This document shows positions 34,160-45,003 of a stretch of DNA of 64,000 nucleotides, piece by piece. Numbering within the stretch: the first letter of the stretch is position 1; each line of letters begins with the position of its first letter. Origin of the DNA: Mesodorylaimus sp. YZB2_4. Lineage: Eukaryota; Nematoda; Enoplea; Dorylaimida; Dorylaimidae. The notes under the pieces are model-generated. The model searched no databases. It had not been told where the DNA came from and saw nothing but the letters and a program-made list of their open reading frames with translations. The translations under genes were made by a program, and so were the position numbers. The DNA lies in NCBI GenBank assembly GCA_030248295.1, contig JASANH010000189.1, positions 1 to 64,000 of the forward strand, given 5' to 3'.

Positions 34160-35125
34160 TTCACTCAAATTTCTTTCGTCCAAATGCACAAAATCAAAGA
34201 ACAGAAACACCCGCACGTGGCGTCTGCCAAGCTTACTCAGGCTTTATAATTTCGTAGAACGTCATCCATGGAATTTGTCGACACGTTAGTTTCGAATTCC
34301 GACCTTCAAAAATTCCGCGCCTAGCCCGTCACTGACCAGGCGAGAAGGCAAAAATGTTAGCAAAATTTTGACTAGTAGACTATTCGCTTGTCCAGAAAGA
34401 ATTGCTGCGAGAGAGCGAATAGCGCAGTTGTTTGAAAAAAGAGATTTCTCACTTGCCACCGGCGGGGCCAATGACGAAAGTGCTCGCCTTGGAACCGAGG
34501 TGAGCCGCGATACGAATCTCGAAGTGTTACGATTGAAAGGGTAAAAGAAGAACCCCCTCCTCCTTCCGAGCTGTTCTGGCAAAAATGAAGTGCTTTGAAC
34601 ATTTGGTGTAAAGGTTTGAAAAATTGTAATACGACCTCTGCAGCCACGATTGGCACGTTTTCGATCAAACTAGAAAGCCACGTATTCAAAATATTTTTGC
34701 TGATGCCGTTTTACAAAGCGGAATGTATCGAAACAAATGTCTTCTAACGAAAAAGATGGATGGATAAGAGTAAAACTAAAATTCTTGCTTACTCGTTTTT
34801 CGTTAGCGATAGAAATTGAAAATGGAGAGTACGCGAACAAAACTGAAGAGATATAGTTAGATTTTTGTGGGCCCAAATTCTGTTCCAGATGCGTAGGTTT
34901 CCAGATGTTTAATGTTATTTCGAGTAGCGTCCGATTTGACGGAACGGTTTTTACTGACTGATCACCCACGTAATCACAGAGCTCGCAGTTTTTTGCCAGT
35001 CTTTGGTCACGAGAGCGCGTTTCACAAGTATGCGTTTAGTTTTCACAAGCGGCCATAAATTTTGTCCAAACTGCAAAGAATCGTCACAGGACTTGTGGTC
35101 CAGGGAGTTGATTATGTATGGCTAC
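34160..35125 (-). other. Possible unresolved minus-strand exons
   Basis: On the minus strand, sequence from about 34990 to 34795 reads without stops to a GTAAGC donor (SISIANEKR|). Another frame near 34689-34372 (NTWLSSLIENVPIVAAEV) looks protein-like. Acceptor and phase could not be reconciled into one gene, and no domain is recognisable. Confidence 0.2.
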
Positions 35126-35530
35126 TTCGTGGCCGCGGTGATGCAGTGGTTTCGCATTCGTCTCCCCGTATTGCTTGGGAGCTAGCGGCTGGACTCACCC
35201 TGGGTTCGATCCCCGGTGATGGAGGTCGGTTTGCGAACCTTAAACCCTCGCTGACCTTGCACGCCAGGCCGTGGGTGACTCATTCGGTTCCGCCGAGGTG
35301 CTCCGAGTGGAGAGACGGAAGCCAAGCGAGGAGACAGTCTCGGCTGTCGAGCACCGACAGGGTTCAAAGCCCGCCCGGCATCGTCCGAGGAATTCGGTGG
35401 GCAGTCCAGGATGCCGTCGCGTGGAGGTGCTCATAGTGGAGACACGCAGAGGGAAGCTGCTTTGTGTGCAGGTCCCCGCACAGCCTTGCATGGAAGGTTT
35501 GACTGCTGGCCAGCTAAAGGCAAGCGCATT
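35126..35530 (+). repeat. tRNA-derived SINE family B, copy 1
   Basis: GCCGCGGTGATGCAGTGG starts a tRNA-like head with a canonical B box GGTTCGATCCC at 35203-35213, then GTGATGGAGGTCGGTTTGCG and a body of about 320 bp. The same order recurs at 48183-48555 (CGGTGATGGAGGTCGG, CCTTGCACGCCAGACCGTGG). Confidence 0.8.
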
Positions 35531-35699
35531 TTACACTCTAGTTGGTCTCGTAATTTAGTAATACAAGTGATGCGGGGTCGACTTCCGGTCAGGGGTCACT
35601 TTTTGTGTGCAGTTTATTTAATTTTTTATGAAATATCAGCTGTTTATTAATGTAGTTTGAAACTCTTGAAATTTTATTAATGTAATATGTGTGTAGCCT

Positions 35700-35865
35700 G
35701 GGTCGTGGCCTAGCGGTTAAGTCGTCTGCCATTCACGCTGGGTGCGCACTTTCAGGGGAGAACTCGAGTCCTGCCTGGGTAAAAAAAATCGTCAAATATG
35801 TGTACCTGAGACCTCGAGTGCGCTGTGCAGCGCTTGGCTTGATAAAAGTATGATATAACATGACA
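35700..35865 (+). repeat. tRNA-derived SINE family A, copy 2
   Basis: Best-preserved copy: A box TGGCCTAGCGG at 35706-35716, B-box-like GAACTCGAGTCC, body GTCAAATATGTG and CTCGAGTGCGCTGTGCAGCG, tail ATAACATGAC. No closing acceptor stem, so it is not a functional tRNA gene. Confidence 0.82.
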
Positions 35866-36014
35866 AGAGAGGTGCAGGAGTATAAAAAGCTAAAGAAACT
35901 TCCACTTTCGCACTTGCCGAAACCCCTATCGGGGTAGCCAGACTGCTTTATAAGCTATCCGCCGATGTGGCCCAACTGTATTTATTTACTTGTATCTCCA
36001 AACTTTCAGACTGT

Positions 36015-36548
36015 TACCGTATTTCCTCGAAATTCCCCCGGGAAAAATTTTTTCAAATGGGTCCGAGACGGGGGAGAATAACCCGAGGGGGGGGGAGGAT
36101 TTCCAGAAGGGGGGGGGGGGAGAATAAAACTCAAACATTTTCCAGATGCCAGAAAGAAGTTATTCTTCACAAGATATAAGTTATAGAAAGATAGACAGGC
36201 TCCAGCTTGCCAACAAGTACTGCTAACTTTGTTTATTTCAATACTTCTTGTCCCGTATTCATGCTGCTCATAACCGAATTCAATCAATATGCACGAATCT
36301 TCGTCCTCAACCTCGTCTTTCATCTGACTCTTCAACGAAAACATGTTCTATCACTCTCACACTCGTATCCTTCACATTTTCCACACCTGATGATTTTGTG
36401 CGGTAATTCAAATTCGTCCATGGGGAGGATTTCCAGAGGGGGGAGAATGAAGTTCAATCGGGGTCTAGACGGGGGAGAATAACCAGAGGGGTGGATTTCG
36501 GGGGGGGGGGGGGGGGGTGGGTTGGGGGAATTTCGAGAAAATAAGGTA
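36015..36548. mobile_element. MITE with TACCGTATTTCCTCG ends, copy 1
   Basis: Starts TACCGTATTTCCTCGAAATT and ends with the inverse (AATTTCGAGAAAATAAGGTA). Subterminal GGGGGAGAATAA blocks sit inside both ends, and long G runs lie at 36090-36120 and 36500-36520. Copy 2 is at 61505-61963. TA at each end suggests a Tc1/mariner-type target. Confidence 0.82.
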
Positions 36549-37186
36549 GTTTGACAGCCAGCTCTTGTTTTTCGACTCGCGTCAGTTTCTTCAACTCACA
36601 GTGGAGAATATAGCAGGCGTAAAGGGTTAGCCGAGGGCCTCCCAATCGGCAAGCTGACACCTTACCACTGATTGTGACCTAACCACTTTTTACGCCTGTT
36701 GATCTCAAAGTAGGCACCAGAGTGTATTTTAGTGGAGCGACAAGAATTATTTTCGCATCGTACAGGTGCTATACTCGTACGTCTTGATGTTATATTCGTA
36801 CATCAAAGTTTCATTCGTACAGATCAATCAAGAAACAGATGTATGGGCTAGCGACTTGGACTAGGGCGCGGGTTCGATTCCCTCCTAGGCTTATAATTTA
36901 TCACGTTTCCTCACTGCTACTGTAACTGTGCACTCATTCTACTTGACTGTGTTTGAGCACACGTATGTATGGTACTGTATGTTTCTACAGATTTGCAAAA
37001 GGTTTTGTTCAGATGCGACTGACTGAAAAAAAGGACCGGGCTGACGCTGGTTCGCTATTCGCAATATTGATTTATGGAAGCACAACTCCCCATCTCTTTT
37101 TAAAAGTCACAAAAACTGACTTCATTCAAGTCGCATATAAAATTCCAATCAGCTGGACAAAAGTACAAGTTATTTTAGCTTTGTCT
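36549..37186. other. 3' flank of the P450 gene
   Basis: No gene recognised. Short frames only. Confidence 0.35.
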
Positions 37187-40100
37187 TCACCGCCGTTCGA
37201 CTATCACCTTGAAGGGATAAGGGTGTAAAGTTATGGCTGCCATCGGTTTCAGACTTGGCATTGGTGCATTGGGTGGAATTCGAAAAGTGAAATGCCGAAG
37301 TAATGTCGCATAAACCAAATATAATTCCATTCTTGCTAATCCTTCGCCCAAACAAACTCGCTTGCCTGAAAAAACTTGCGTCTAGCTCACTCACAGTCAG
37401 ATCAGGATGCTAGTAGATTGTCTGGAACTTGTGCCATTGAAGTTTTGAATTTTCCGCGCAGGTCCCCCAAATGGCAAAAAAACTGCTTACCCAGGCCAAA
37501 CGGCAGCAACATTTCTGTTCTGCTACCTACGATTTTATTTTCCGAGTCCAAAAATCTTTCAGGATTGAATTCAGTTGGATTAGGGAAATATTTTTCATTC
37601 ATATGAACAGCTGATGTGTTGACGAACACGGCCGCTCCTTTGGGTATTTTGTATGGTCCCACTTCGACATCTCGGCTTGCACCGCGGGACAAGAAGGCCA
37701 GGACACTGGAAAATCTCTGCACTTCCATTATTGTGGCTTCCACGTACGGTGTTCGCTGACGATCTTGCCACCTTGGATCTTCTCCAGCCTGATGAGCTGC
37801 GTCAAGTTCCTCCTGGCACCTTTTTTGAACATGAGGATACACAATGCAGAGGAGGATCGCCCAGAGCAGCGTGTTGGATGTGGTGTCCAAAGAAGCGGCA
37901 AATAAGTCTCGCGTAGCGAACAGGAGTTGATCATTGGTAAAATAAGACCCTGAAAAATCCTATTGAAGTTCCTTGTACGGGCGAGAGGTGACTTTAGGAG
38001 TCATACTGTACAATGATCATAGATCGCATAAAATTTTTACTCTGGATTGGTTATCTCAGGGGAGCGGTCGACCCCCACTAGGGGCTCATGTTTTCATTTA
38101 GTTTCTATTTCTTGATTCCAGTCCCTAGCAGTTCCTTTTTACAAGATAAAATTTGGTGATGACATGCTTTTGCGGCAACATTTTTCAGCGGGAACTGACG
38201 TGCCCTAACGGAACTGTGCAAATTAACAAGGAGCTATCCATAAAGGACGTCTAATCTACCCGGGGGGGGGGGGGGGGCGGTTGGGTGCGGCGCTGAGTGG
38301 GCGTTTATTTTTCAAACTTGGCGGGAAACATCTTGAAAAAATACGTAAACAATTATTTTTTGGGGGTGAGGGTCAACGACAAATGGATTAGAAGTCAATA
38401 GGACTGGCAAACATTTTTTGGTGGATATCCTTTATGGATGCCCGCAGCTCTTAGGCAGAACCTGCGCTTTTTCCTTTTCGTGTCCTCACAATCTACAGAA
38501 TATCCGCAAAAAATCACTTCCGCAGCCAGCCCACACAGCATTGGCATCATTCCTATCATTACGAAGATTCCGTCCATTATCTTTTAGAATTTCATATTTC
38601 CCGCCAAAACACCTACGCACTCACCAGTGTCAGCAGCCTGCTGCTTTCGGAATGCGTCAATATAACTATAGCCATCAGTTTGCTCGCTGCAAGTCGCCTC
38701 GCAGTCCTCAATAAAATCTTTGAATAATTTGTGCAATTTCTGTTGTCTTTTCACGACTCTATTCCAAGTGCCGTTGACAAAAGGTATAAGTCGGAACCAA
38801 TCTTGGATTCCCAACAAAATTCCAAGATTTGCCTGTCTAGTGGCCGTTGATACAAGCTGAACCAACTCAGTAAATTTTTGGTCGTAATAATCGTATCTCT
38901 TTCCAAATATGGTACGACAACTGATGTTTGCCACCAGTCCTTGTAATATTGGTTCAGCATCAAATGATTCGCCATTTTCAGCTTTTTCGCTTAAAATATT
39001 CAGCGCCTGATGAATTTCATCGCTAATAAGATCTTCTAAAACGGATCTCCCAATGCCTAATTTCCTCAACGTTGATAATGCGAATCGTCGTTGTTCGTGC
39101 CATCGATCGCCGTCAACGTATAAAAGGCCTGGAGAAAGGAAAAAATGTTCATGATTAGTGCCGATGCAAAGAAGCAATGGAAGGTCATACGTATGCGGGT
39201 TGCACTCCTTCAAAGGCCAAACCTATGACAAGTGAGCCTTTAGTGCGGGCTGACTGCAGTCAGAGGTTGGTGTGCGCTCTCTCTTCAATCGCGTCTTGTG
39301 CGCCTCAGCGACAACGTATTAGATTTTGATAAAACTCGGCAGAATTGTAACAATCCTGTCGAGTTTATGTAAACATTTACCTGATTTTTCTGATTGACAT
39401 CAAATAAGGTTTTTCTTCCAAACACCCAGAACACTTTCGAATTTCCAGGCCCTCTCAGATTCTCCTGGTTTTCCAGCCTACTCACTGCAAGGGTTGGAAA
39501 ATCTTTCTGGAAGCACGATTCTGGAAGGTTTTATAACGTTTTGCCAAGTTACTGGTTTGACAAAAACTGCCCATTTACGTTGTGTTACGGCTATGTGTGA
39601 ATGGTCTAACCACAGGCGCGTGATTTATGAAATTAGAGTTTCGGGGAGATTTTGCTTATATTTAGAGTTTCAACTGGCGCCCTCTAGACCTGGGTCACAA
39701 CTGAAAATCAGTCATTTGACTGCTTGTGGTAGATGGCTGTAGATGAGCATCTTTTTCACAGTAGACATGTGCACGCAAAAAAGCCCCACCAAGCGAGAAA
39801 TTCGAATTAAGAATGAACGGATCTTCTTTAACTGAACGCATATTTCACAAAATCGTCATATGCCAGATGCTCTCAGTCTGCTGCTAGCATGTTATTTGAT
39901 GGTGCAAGGTCTCACAATCAGCCAGGTTTCCAGTTTGCTAAACGTGGGCAAGTCTGATTCGAGCAATATGGATGGACAGACTGAGTTTTTAGCTGTGTAA
40001 GCAATCATGGATAAAAGTTACCCCAAAATTGCATGCCAGCGTTCGCACGTTTTTTCAAAAATGACAAATTTAAGTGATTTTGTGAAGTTATCCAGAGAAA

Positions 40101-41175
40101 CGGTATATACGAGTATTGTAAAATCGCCAACCGAAAAGCTTTCCACGCAAACTTGGTCTTCATTATATAAAATTGCTCCACGCATAATTACTTCACATTG
40201 AGGCCACTTCAATGTTTGATCACAATCATAATCCGATGCGCAGGTGAAAAAGATTGTCCGAGGATGTGATTCTGGCTACCAAAAAATCGTGGGATTGGAT
40301 CAGATGTGTAATCGAGGTGGTGTCCCGCATTAGGTCACTTTGCCACTAAATGATGAATCAAAAGACCTAGCATCTACAGTACCACGCTCCGTTGATCGAG
40401 AGGACATGAAGTTTGGGATAACCACTTTAATCGAGGATAGTGCATCTTTTGCACAGTTCGAAAAAACTGATGACCCGCCAATCTTAGGCGGGGCCTATTT
40501 ATAGGATTCCGTCAAAACACTCAAAGATACTGTATAGCCGAGATCATTCTTCATTCGAATTTCCCGCTTGGCTGAGCCATTTTTGCGCGCATATGTCTAC
40601 TGTAAAAAAGATGCTCATGTGCAGCCATCTACCACAAGCGGTCAAAAGACTGCTTTTCAGTTGTGAGCCAGGTCTATACACAAACGCATATTTCAAATCT
40701 GTACCCTGCTAGGCAGACACGCGTCACAGGCGGAGTAGACACAAACCTAGGAGTAAAGAGCGCGAAATAGGCAAACTAGTTTTTGCATAAAGTGCACACC
40801 GTGGACGCGCCTTCGATAATAAGAGTTTATCACCTACACAACCCGCCTTAGCCTACCTTCTTTGAGGCGTAGTACTCGATAAGGAATGTTATCGTCCAGC
40901 TTTCTCGTGAACCCATCGCCTTGTTTCACCATGGCTTGTCTTATAATATCGTAATCATTAATGACTACCACCAACTTACTAAATCGATAAAAGCAAAAAA
41001 TAGGGCCATATTTTTTTCCGATGTTCACAAATTTTTTATGCATTTGATCCCAAATTACAAAATGACCCAAAAATGGCAGGCCAAGTGGCCCGGGTGGCAA
41101 GTAATTTGGAATTGTCCAGTACCAATGAATAGTTGCAACAAATATAAGAAATACAATTAGTATGCCAAATATCAT
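37187..41175 (-). CDS. Cytochrome P450, CYP2 clan
   Basis: Four exons on the minus strand: 41175-40857, 39128-38625, 37949-37491 and 37365-37187. All three introns are phase 1 with GT-AG ends, and the product is 486 residues, a normal P450 length. An N-terminal membrane anchor ([17 protein letters not shown]) is followed by the proline hinge LPPGPLGLP (26-34). Helix C has WHEQRR (W116, R120). Helix I has AASLDTTSN (about 292-300). ExxR is MEVQR (E350, R353), and NPERFLD follows. The haem loop [12 protein letters not shown] places the thiolate cysteine at about C432. The substrate is unknown; the enzyme should be an ER monooxygenase of xenobiotics, sterols or fatty acids. Nothing is broken. 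Intron 1 (1.7 kb) contains a TIR element. Confidence 0.94.
38220..38300. repeat. Single end of the 'ATCCATAAA' TIR family plus G run
   Basis: AGGAGCTATCCATAAAGGAC followed by CCCGGGGGG resembles the ends of the 11403-12378 element. It lies in intron 2 of the P450 gene. No matching right end was found nearby. Confidence 0.4.
39682..40680. mobile_element. TIR element with about 130-bp inverted ends in P450 intron 1
   Basis: The left arm runs from CTAGACCTGGGTCACAACTG to TTCGAATTAAGAATG (39682-39813). It is repeated inverted, at roughly 85-90% by eye, at about 40551-40680 (CATTCTTCATTCGAATTTCC ... GTGAGCCAGGTCTATA). The interior carries an exon-like minus-strand frame (next entry). Superfamily not determined. 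Confidence 0.78.
40018..40275 (-). other. Exon-like open frame inside the TIR element
   Basis: Minus-strand frame from an acceptor-like TTTTTTGGTAGCCAG to a GTAACT donor, reading [19 protein letters not shown] then [19 protein letters not shown] and CERWHAILG. Composition looks like a real extracellular or globular exon. It could be a captured host exon or part of the element's own gene. No family recognised. Confidence 0.3.
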
Positions 41176-42209
41176 TGCTGAAAATCTTGTTTCTTTTGCC
41201 TCTTTCTACAGTTGTCGCAGCGCAAAATCAAAGACACCTATTCCAAGCAAATCGTTGTTTATTATACGGCGGAAAATGGGTATAGTTCGTTCATACGATG
41301 TTTCGCGTCGCACTAGTGGTATTCTGTACTTTGCAATGTGCACTTATCAAAACTGAAACGAAAATTGTTTATTGAATTTGGACGAGAGAAACTCGTTTTT
41401 ACAACACAACTTACTACGGAATAACTACAAGTACTTCTACGCGCCAATAACGAAAGGGAAAATAGAAGAACCAAAATAAATTCAAAGGTAAAGCTTGGTG
41501 GGCAATAGGGCCATGCACTAGTTGGCAAGACTACAATGAGGGACACAAGAAAAACCAGAAAGGGTCTGAGTAATATGGGATACAAGAGGCCGATTAAAGT
41601 AGAGCAGCATTTCAATGAGAACACAATCCTAAAACCCCAAGACTACAATCGCAACAAATTTCCTGAGAAAACACGAGCAACATTTATTTTAACTGCTCGC
41701 TTCCACGTATTGAAAAAAATACATTGTTGATGCAGTTCTGATCATCATAACATTCTCTTTAGCGTGTTTACGTAGGCAGCTGGCGATACATACCTCACAA
41801 AACAGGTAGGACAGGATGCGCGTGAGGGATGAGTAGACGTTCTCCACCCAGTTTTGTGTAACACCTACAAATCCCATTGAAAACCACACGTCAGATGTTA
41901 GGCAGGCGAGTGTGGGTAGATTGTGGAAAGATCCCATGCAATTTGCCTGACAAAGTGCAGGGTATTCATTTTTGCTCGCGCTGGAGAAAAGATAATGGTT
42001 TTTTTTTCAAATACATACATTAGTGCATGGGTACCCAAAATCCTGCCCACTCCAATGTCTTGAGGGCGACGATTCGTATAAACTCTGGTAAAATATGGTT
42101 CTGGAAGTCATAACTACCTAACAGGCGTTTTTGTCCGATGTTTACAAGTTTACTGGCTAACCCTTCGTTGGTGCATTGGTTTTTGGTATAAAAAGCAAGA
42201 AACTTTCTT
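41176..42209. other. Upstream region of the P450 gene
   Basis: Presumed promoter side of the P450 gene (minus strand). Only short frames; no repeat or gene recognised. Confidence 0.35.
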
Positions 42210-43375
42210 GACGTCAGTAGCGTTGATACAGTTTCGGAAAAAAGATTCAGACTCAGTTTCACTTAAGTTAACTGAGTCTTAAAAAATTCAATTAGCTGAA
42301 TTTAAACAGAATAATTCAGTTTTTATTGGCAAAAACTTTTGACGTATCAAAAAAAGGATGCTTGGGGAGCAAAATCTCCGCATTCTCATCAAATCTCCCC
42401 ATCTCCAAATTTTCTTCATTCAGATACCACACTTTTACATTTAGACTCGAACAGCTCACATGGAAATCTTGACAACCAATAAAGTCGAACTTGACATAAG
42501 CAATGATTGTAATTTGTTTAGGCGCAAAAGAAAGCTCTACGCTAGGCATTGGGGCCATCTGGCCAACTAGTCAGCGGTGGTCAGCACCTAAGTGCTGCGA
42601 ATTTTTCGCAACTTTCCTGCATTGTCATGTCTTTTGTGGAAAAAAACCCAAACCCGAGCTCAAAGCCCCAAACCCGTAAACCGAGTTTAGGAAGCCCCGC
42701 AAGTTTTTTCCATGACTCTATCTTTTTGTCACACGGGAATGCAAAAACTTGCAGGGGTTTAGTCGCTGACCAGCTGGCAAGACGGGCCCAATTTTTTGCA
42801 AAAAGTATTCTTTTGTACCTGGGAAAAAATTAGTGTCATAGATTATGTCAAGTTCAGCTTAGCGGTTGACAAGGAGATCAAGGAAAGGCAACTTTAACAA
42901 TATGTTTTCCAAGACAATGATTGAAATTATAGAAACCCTCTTTTTTATATTTGAATTATGCTGACTCCTTTTCAACACGGAGAGCGCTCTGAAAATTCTT
43001 TTACCGCTCTAAGGTAGCAGAAGCTTATCAACCACTGAGATACCGTAAAGATATGGCAATTATTTATGATGGACAAAAATTCAAACGGATCCATTTTATT
43101 TACAGCCGCTTAAAGCTCCTTTGAAGGATGACAGAACATGCCCCTAACTCGCGAGCAGATTCGAACAAGCAATCGTCTTAGCTGCCTTTCGTTTCTTTTC
43201 GGAACTTGCAAGAACACCCGAAAAGAGATCACTGATGTTAAAAACTCAGCGTAATTTGAAAACTGAATCTTACAGATTCTAAAAAGATTCAATTAGAGTT
43301 AAATTCAGTTTTGGCAAAGTGATTCAGTTTCAGTTTCAGTTACAGCTGACTGTGTCAACGCTACTCGTCAGTGCT
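42210..43375. mobile_element. TIR element with GATTCAGTTT subterminal repeats
   Basis: The left end reads CTTGACGTCAGTAGCGTTGA then ACAGTTTC; the right end inverted reads CACTGACGAGTAGCGTTGAC then ACAGTC. Both ends carry runs of ACTGAATC/GATTCAGTTT motifs in opposite orientation (42240-42330, 43250-43345). Non-autonomous. A second element is nested inside at 42466-42885. Confidence 0.68.
42466..42885. mobile_element. MITE of the 'GTCAACCGTTAAGTCGAACTT' type, copy 1 (nested)
   Basis: The left end CTTGACAACCAATAAAGTCG, then AACTTGACATAAGCAATG, is inverted at the right as CTTGTCAACCGCTAAGCTG, then AACTTGACATAATCTATG. The interior holds the GTCTGGCCAACTAGTCAGCG segment shared with 32130 and 46160. 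Confidence 0.72.
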
Positions 43376-43577
43376 GTCATCGCACTCGAAAATGCCCCCC
43401 TCGTTTTTAATTTGGCTGATTAAACTTTGTTCTTTTGCTGTGCTACTAGCTGCTTGTTGAGTGGAAAAAGTGCAAAACATTTGCAAAATTATGAGCTATT
43501 AGCGTGAATTTTGCGTTTGACCCAGAATTCGCTGAGTAGAGCTAATATTACTGGGATAAATTCATAAATTTTGTCCC

Positions 43578-43735
43578 GGGTCGTGGCCTAGCGGGTCTAA
43601 GGAGAGTTGCACTTATGTACTTATGTACGACTCCCACCTGGCTAGCAACGATTGTTGATAAGATATTGTGTGTTCGTAGCCCTCGAGAGCGCTGTGTACT
43701 GCTTGGCCGTGAAGAAAGTATAACATGACGTGGTA
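43578..43735 (+). repeat. SINE family A, copy 3
   Basis: GGGTCGTGGCCTAGCGGG start, then a rearranged head, then CCCTCGAGAGCGCTGTGTAC and GAAAGTATAACATGACG. Internal deletion relative to the 35700 copy. Confidence 0.72.
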
Positions 43736-44051
43736 GCTCGAAATCGTGCTCGTTAGTTGGCACTTCTCACACGATTCTACCTTTGCAAACGAGTGTGAGT
43801 CATTGCACGGTCTTGCCTTCACGTAGGCCCTGGCCCCAATAAGTTTGTTCTACCTCCCATTCTGACTCTACAGTCACAGAAACGGCAAACAGTCGAAACA
43901 GGTTTTTTGTATAGGCACAGGAGCACGTGAAAATGGCCTACGTAACATAGTTTGGGAAGATGAGCGCATGACTGCCACGAGTTCTGCTGCGTGATTTGCA
44001 CCCACAACTTTGAAAGAGCACATAGACTGAAATTAATTAATTTTAAAGAAA

Positions 44052-44494
44052 ATGAAATCAATTATTCTCGTTATTTTGTGTGTTTTGATGACTGTTTTGA
44101 TAAGCGATGTAAAATGTCAGCCAACATCCACCAAGGGAACGACTCCGTCACCTTGTGCTGGTAAGTCAGAAAATCCTGGAACATTATAAAATAAATTTAC
44201 AACCAGAGGGTTTAGTAGTACTACTGTATGAATGACGATGCATTGCTGTAGAAAGCTTTAGATATATAAAAACTCAACGAATCTTTTAAATTCTGCAGAT
44301 TACAAAAGGACCTAATACTTTCAGGGAACAATTTATGTACCAGTGACAAACGATGCTGCCAAGCGCGGTGTGAATGTAATGGATTCAGAACTGGCCGCTG
44401 CCAAAAATTCAACGGTCAAACGACCGACTGCTGGTGTACAAACGACACCAGTGGCCGATGGACAACAGCGCCAGGGTCGTGCAAAACTGGATGA
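44052..44494 (+). CDS. Secreted cysteine-rich peptide with defensin-type CS-alpha-beta pattern
   Basis: Two exons, 44052-44160 (donor GTAAGT, phase 1) and 44325-44494 (acceptor CTTTCAG), give 92 residues. Residues 1-22 are a typical signal peptide (MKSIILVILCVLMTVLISDV). A short Thr/Ser/Pro spacer follows. The mature part has ten cysteines: C35, C41, C47, C48, C52, C54, C62, C72, C74 and C89. C48-x3-C52, G60-x-C62 and C72-W-C74 fit CxxxC...GxC...CxC, the cysteine-stabilised alpha-beta signature. The nine-residue gap before GxC and the CWC match the spacing of drosomycin-like antifungal defensins. Antimicrobial action is inferred from pattern only; channel-active CS-alpha-beta peptides share the scaffold. 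Exon 2 is also open in a second frame that would run to a GTAAGA donor at 44527, so the phase-1 join is essential. Found from splice logic; the exons are too short to stand out as frames. Confidence 0.68.
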
Positions 44495-44819
44495 TCCGTC
44501 AAGAACTTGTGATTCGGTCAGACTGGGTAAGAATATACTGGTATACGCGAATGATGCAATAGAATCCTGTGTAATCGAGAAAAAGCTATCCGTGCTCGTA
44601 AGCAATCAAGAACAGTAAAATATGATTCATGCTAGCAGAAAGTCTTATGCCTGGTATAAACTTTAATACTGGAGCGAGATGTATAACTTCCTAAATCCAT
44701 TCGAAACTGCAGTTTGCGAATCTGGGCCAGAAAATAACGTTATGTGATTTATTGCACTTTTACAAAAAGTTTAAAATTTCTCAAAACCCTCTCCTACACA
44801 ATTTTATTAGACGAATTTA

Positions 44820-45003
44820 AAACTTGTGCCAAGTTTGAGTCAGCTGCCGGTGTTACACGCCCACGTAAACAAATCCCAGGATGTCTGGGCTTGTATGACC
44901 CCGACTTTTTGTCTGTTTCTCGTCTGGAAGAGAAGAGAAGGCGTTTCAGATTCTCAGCTTTTGCCCCCGATCCAAAGCTCATACGGAAGGAATGGAGCCA
45001 ATA
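44820..45003 (+). other. Exon-like frame before the LRR gene
   Basis: After TTTTATTAG (44819) a frame reads DEFKTCAKFESAAGVTRPRK, then IPGCLGLYDPDFLSVSRLEE, to TAA at 45003. It is phase 1 and would join in phase to the GTAAGA donor at 44527 if exon 2 of the preceding gene were read in its alternative frame. It overlaps the LRR start in another frame, so at most one of the two is used here. Confidence 0.25.

Noticed and set aside
35706-35790. Possible functional tRNA gene (A and B boxes present)
   Set aside because: No acceptor-stem closure or proper anticodon arm, and the same head with the same 3' body recurs elsewhere, so it is a SINE.
42316-42558. Minus-strand frame resembling an ephrin-receptor ligand-binding strand (FIGCQDFHVSCSSLNVKVWY)
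   Set aside because: Its upstream half lies inside the inverted end and interior of the 42466-42885 MITE, so the frame is a chance reading across a repeat boundary.
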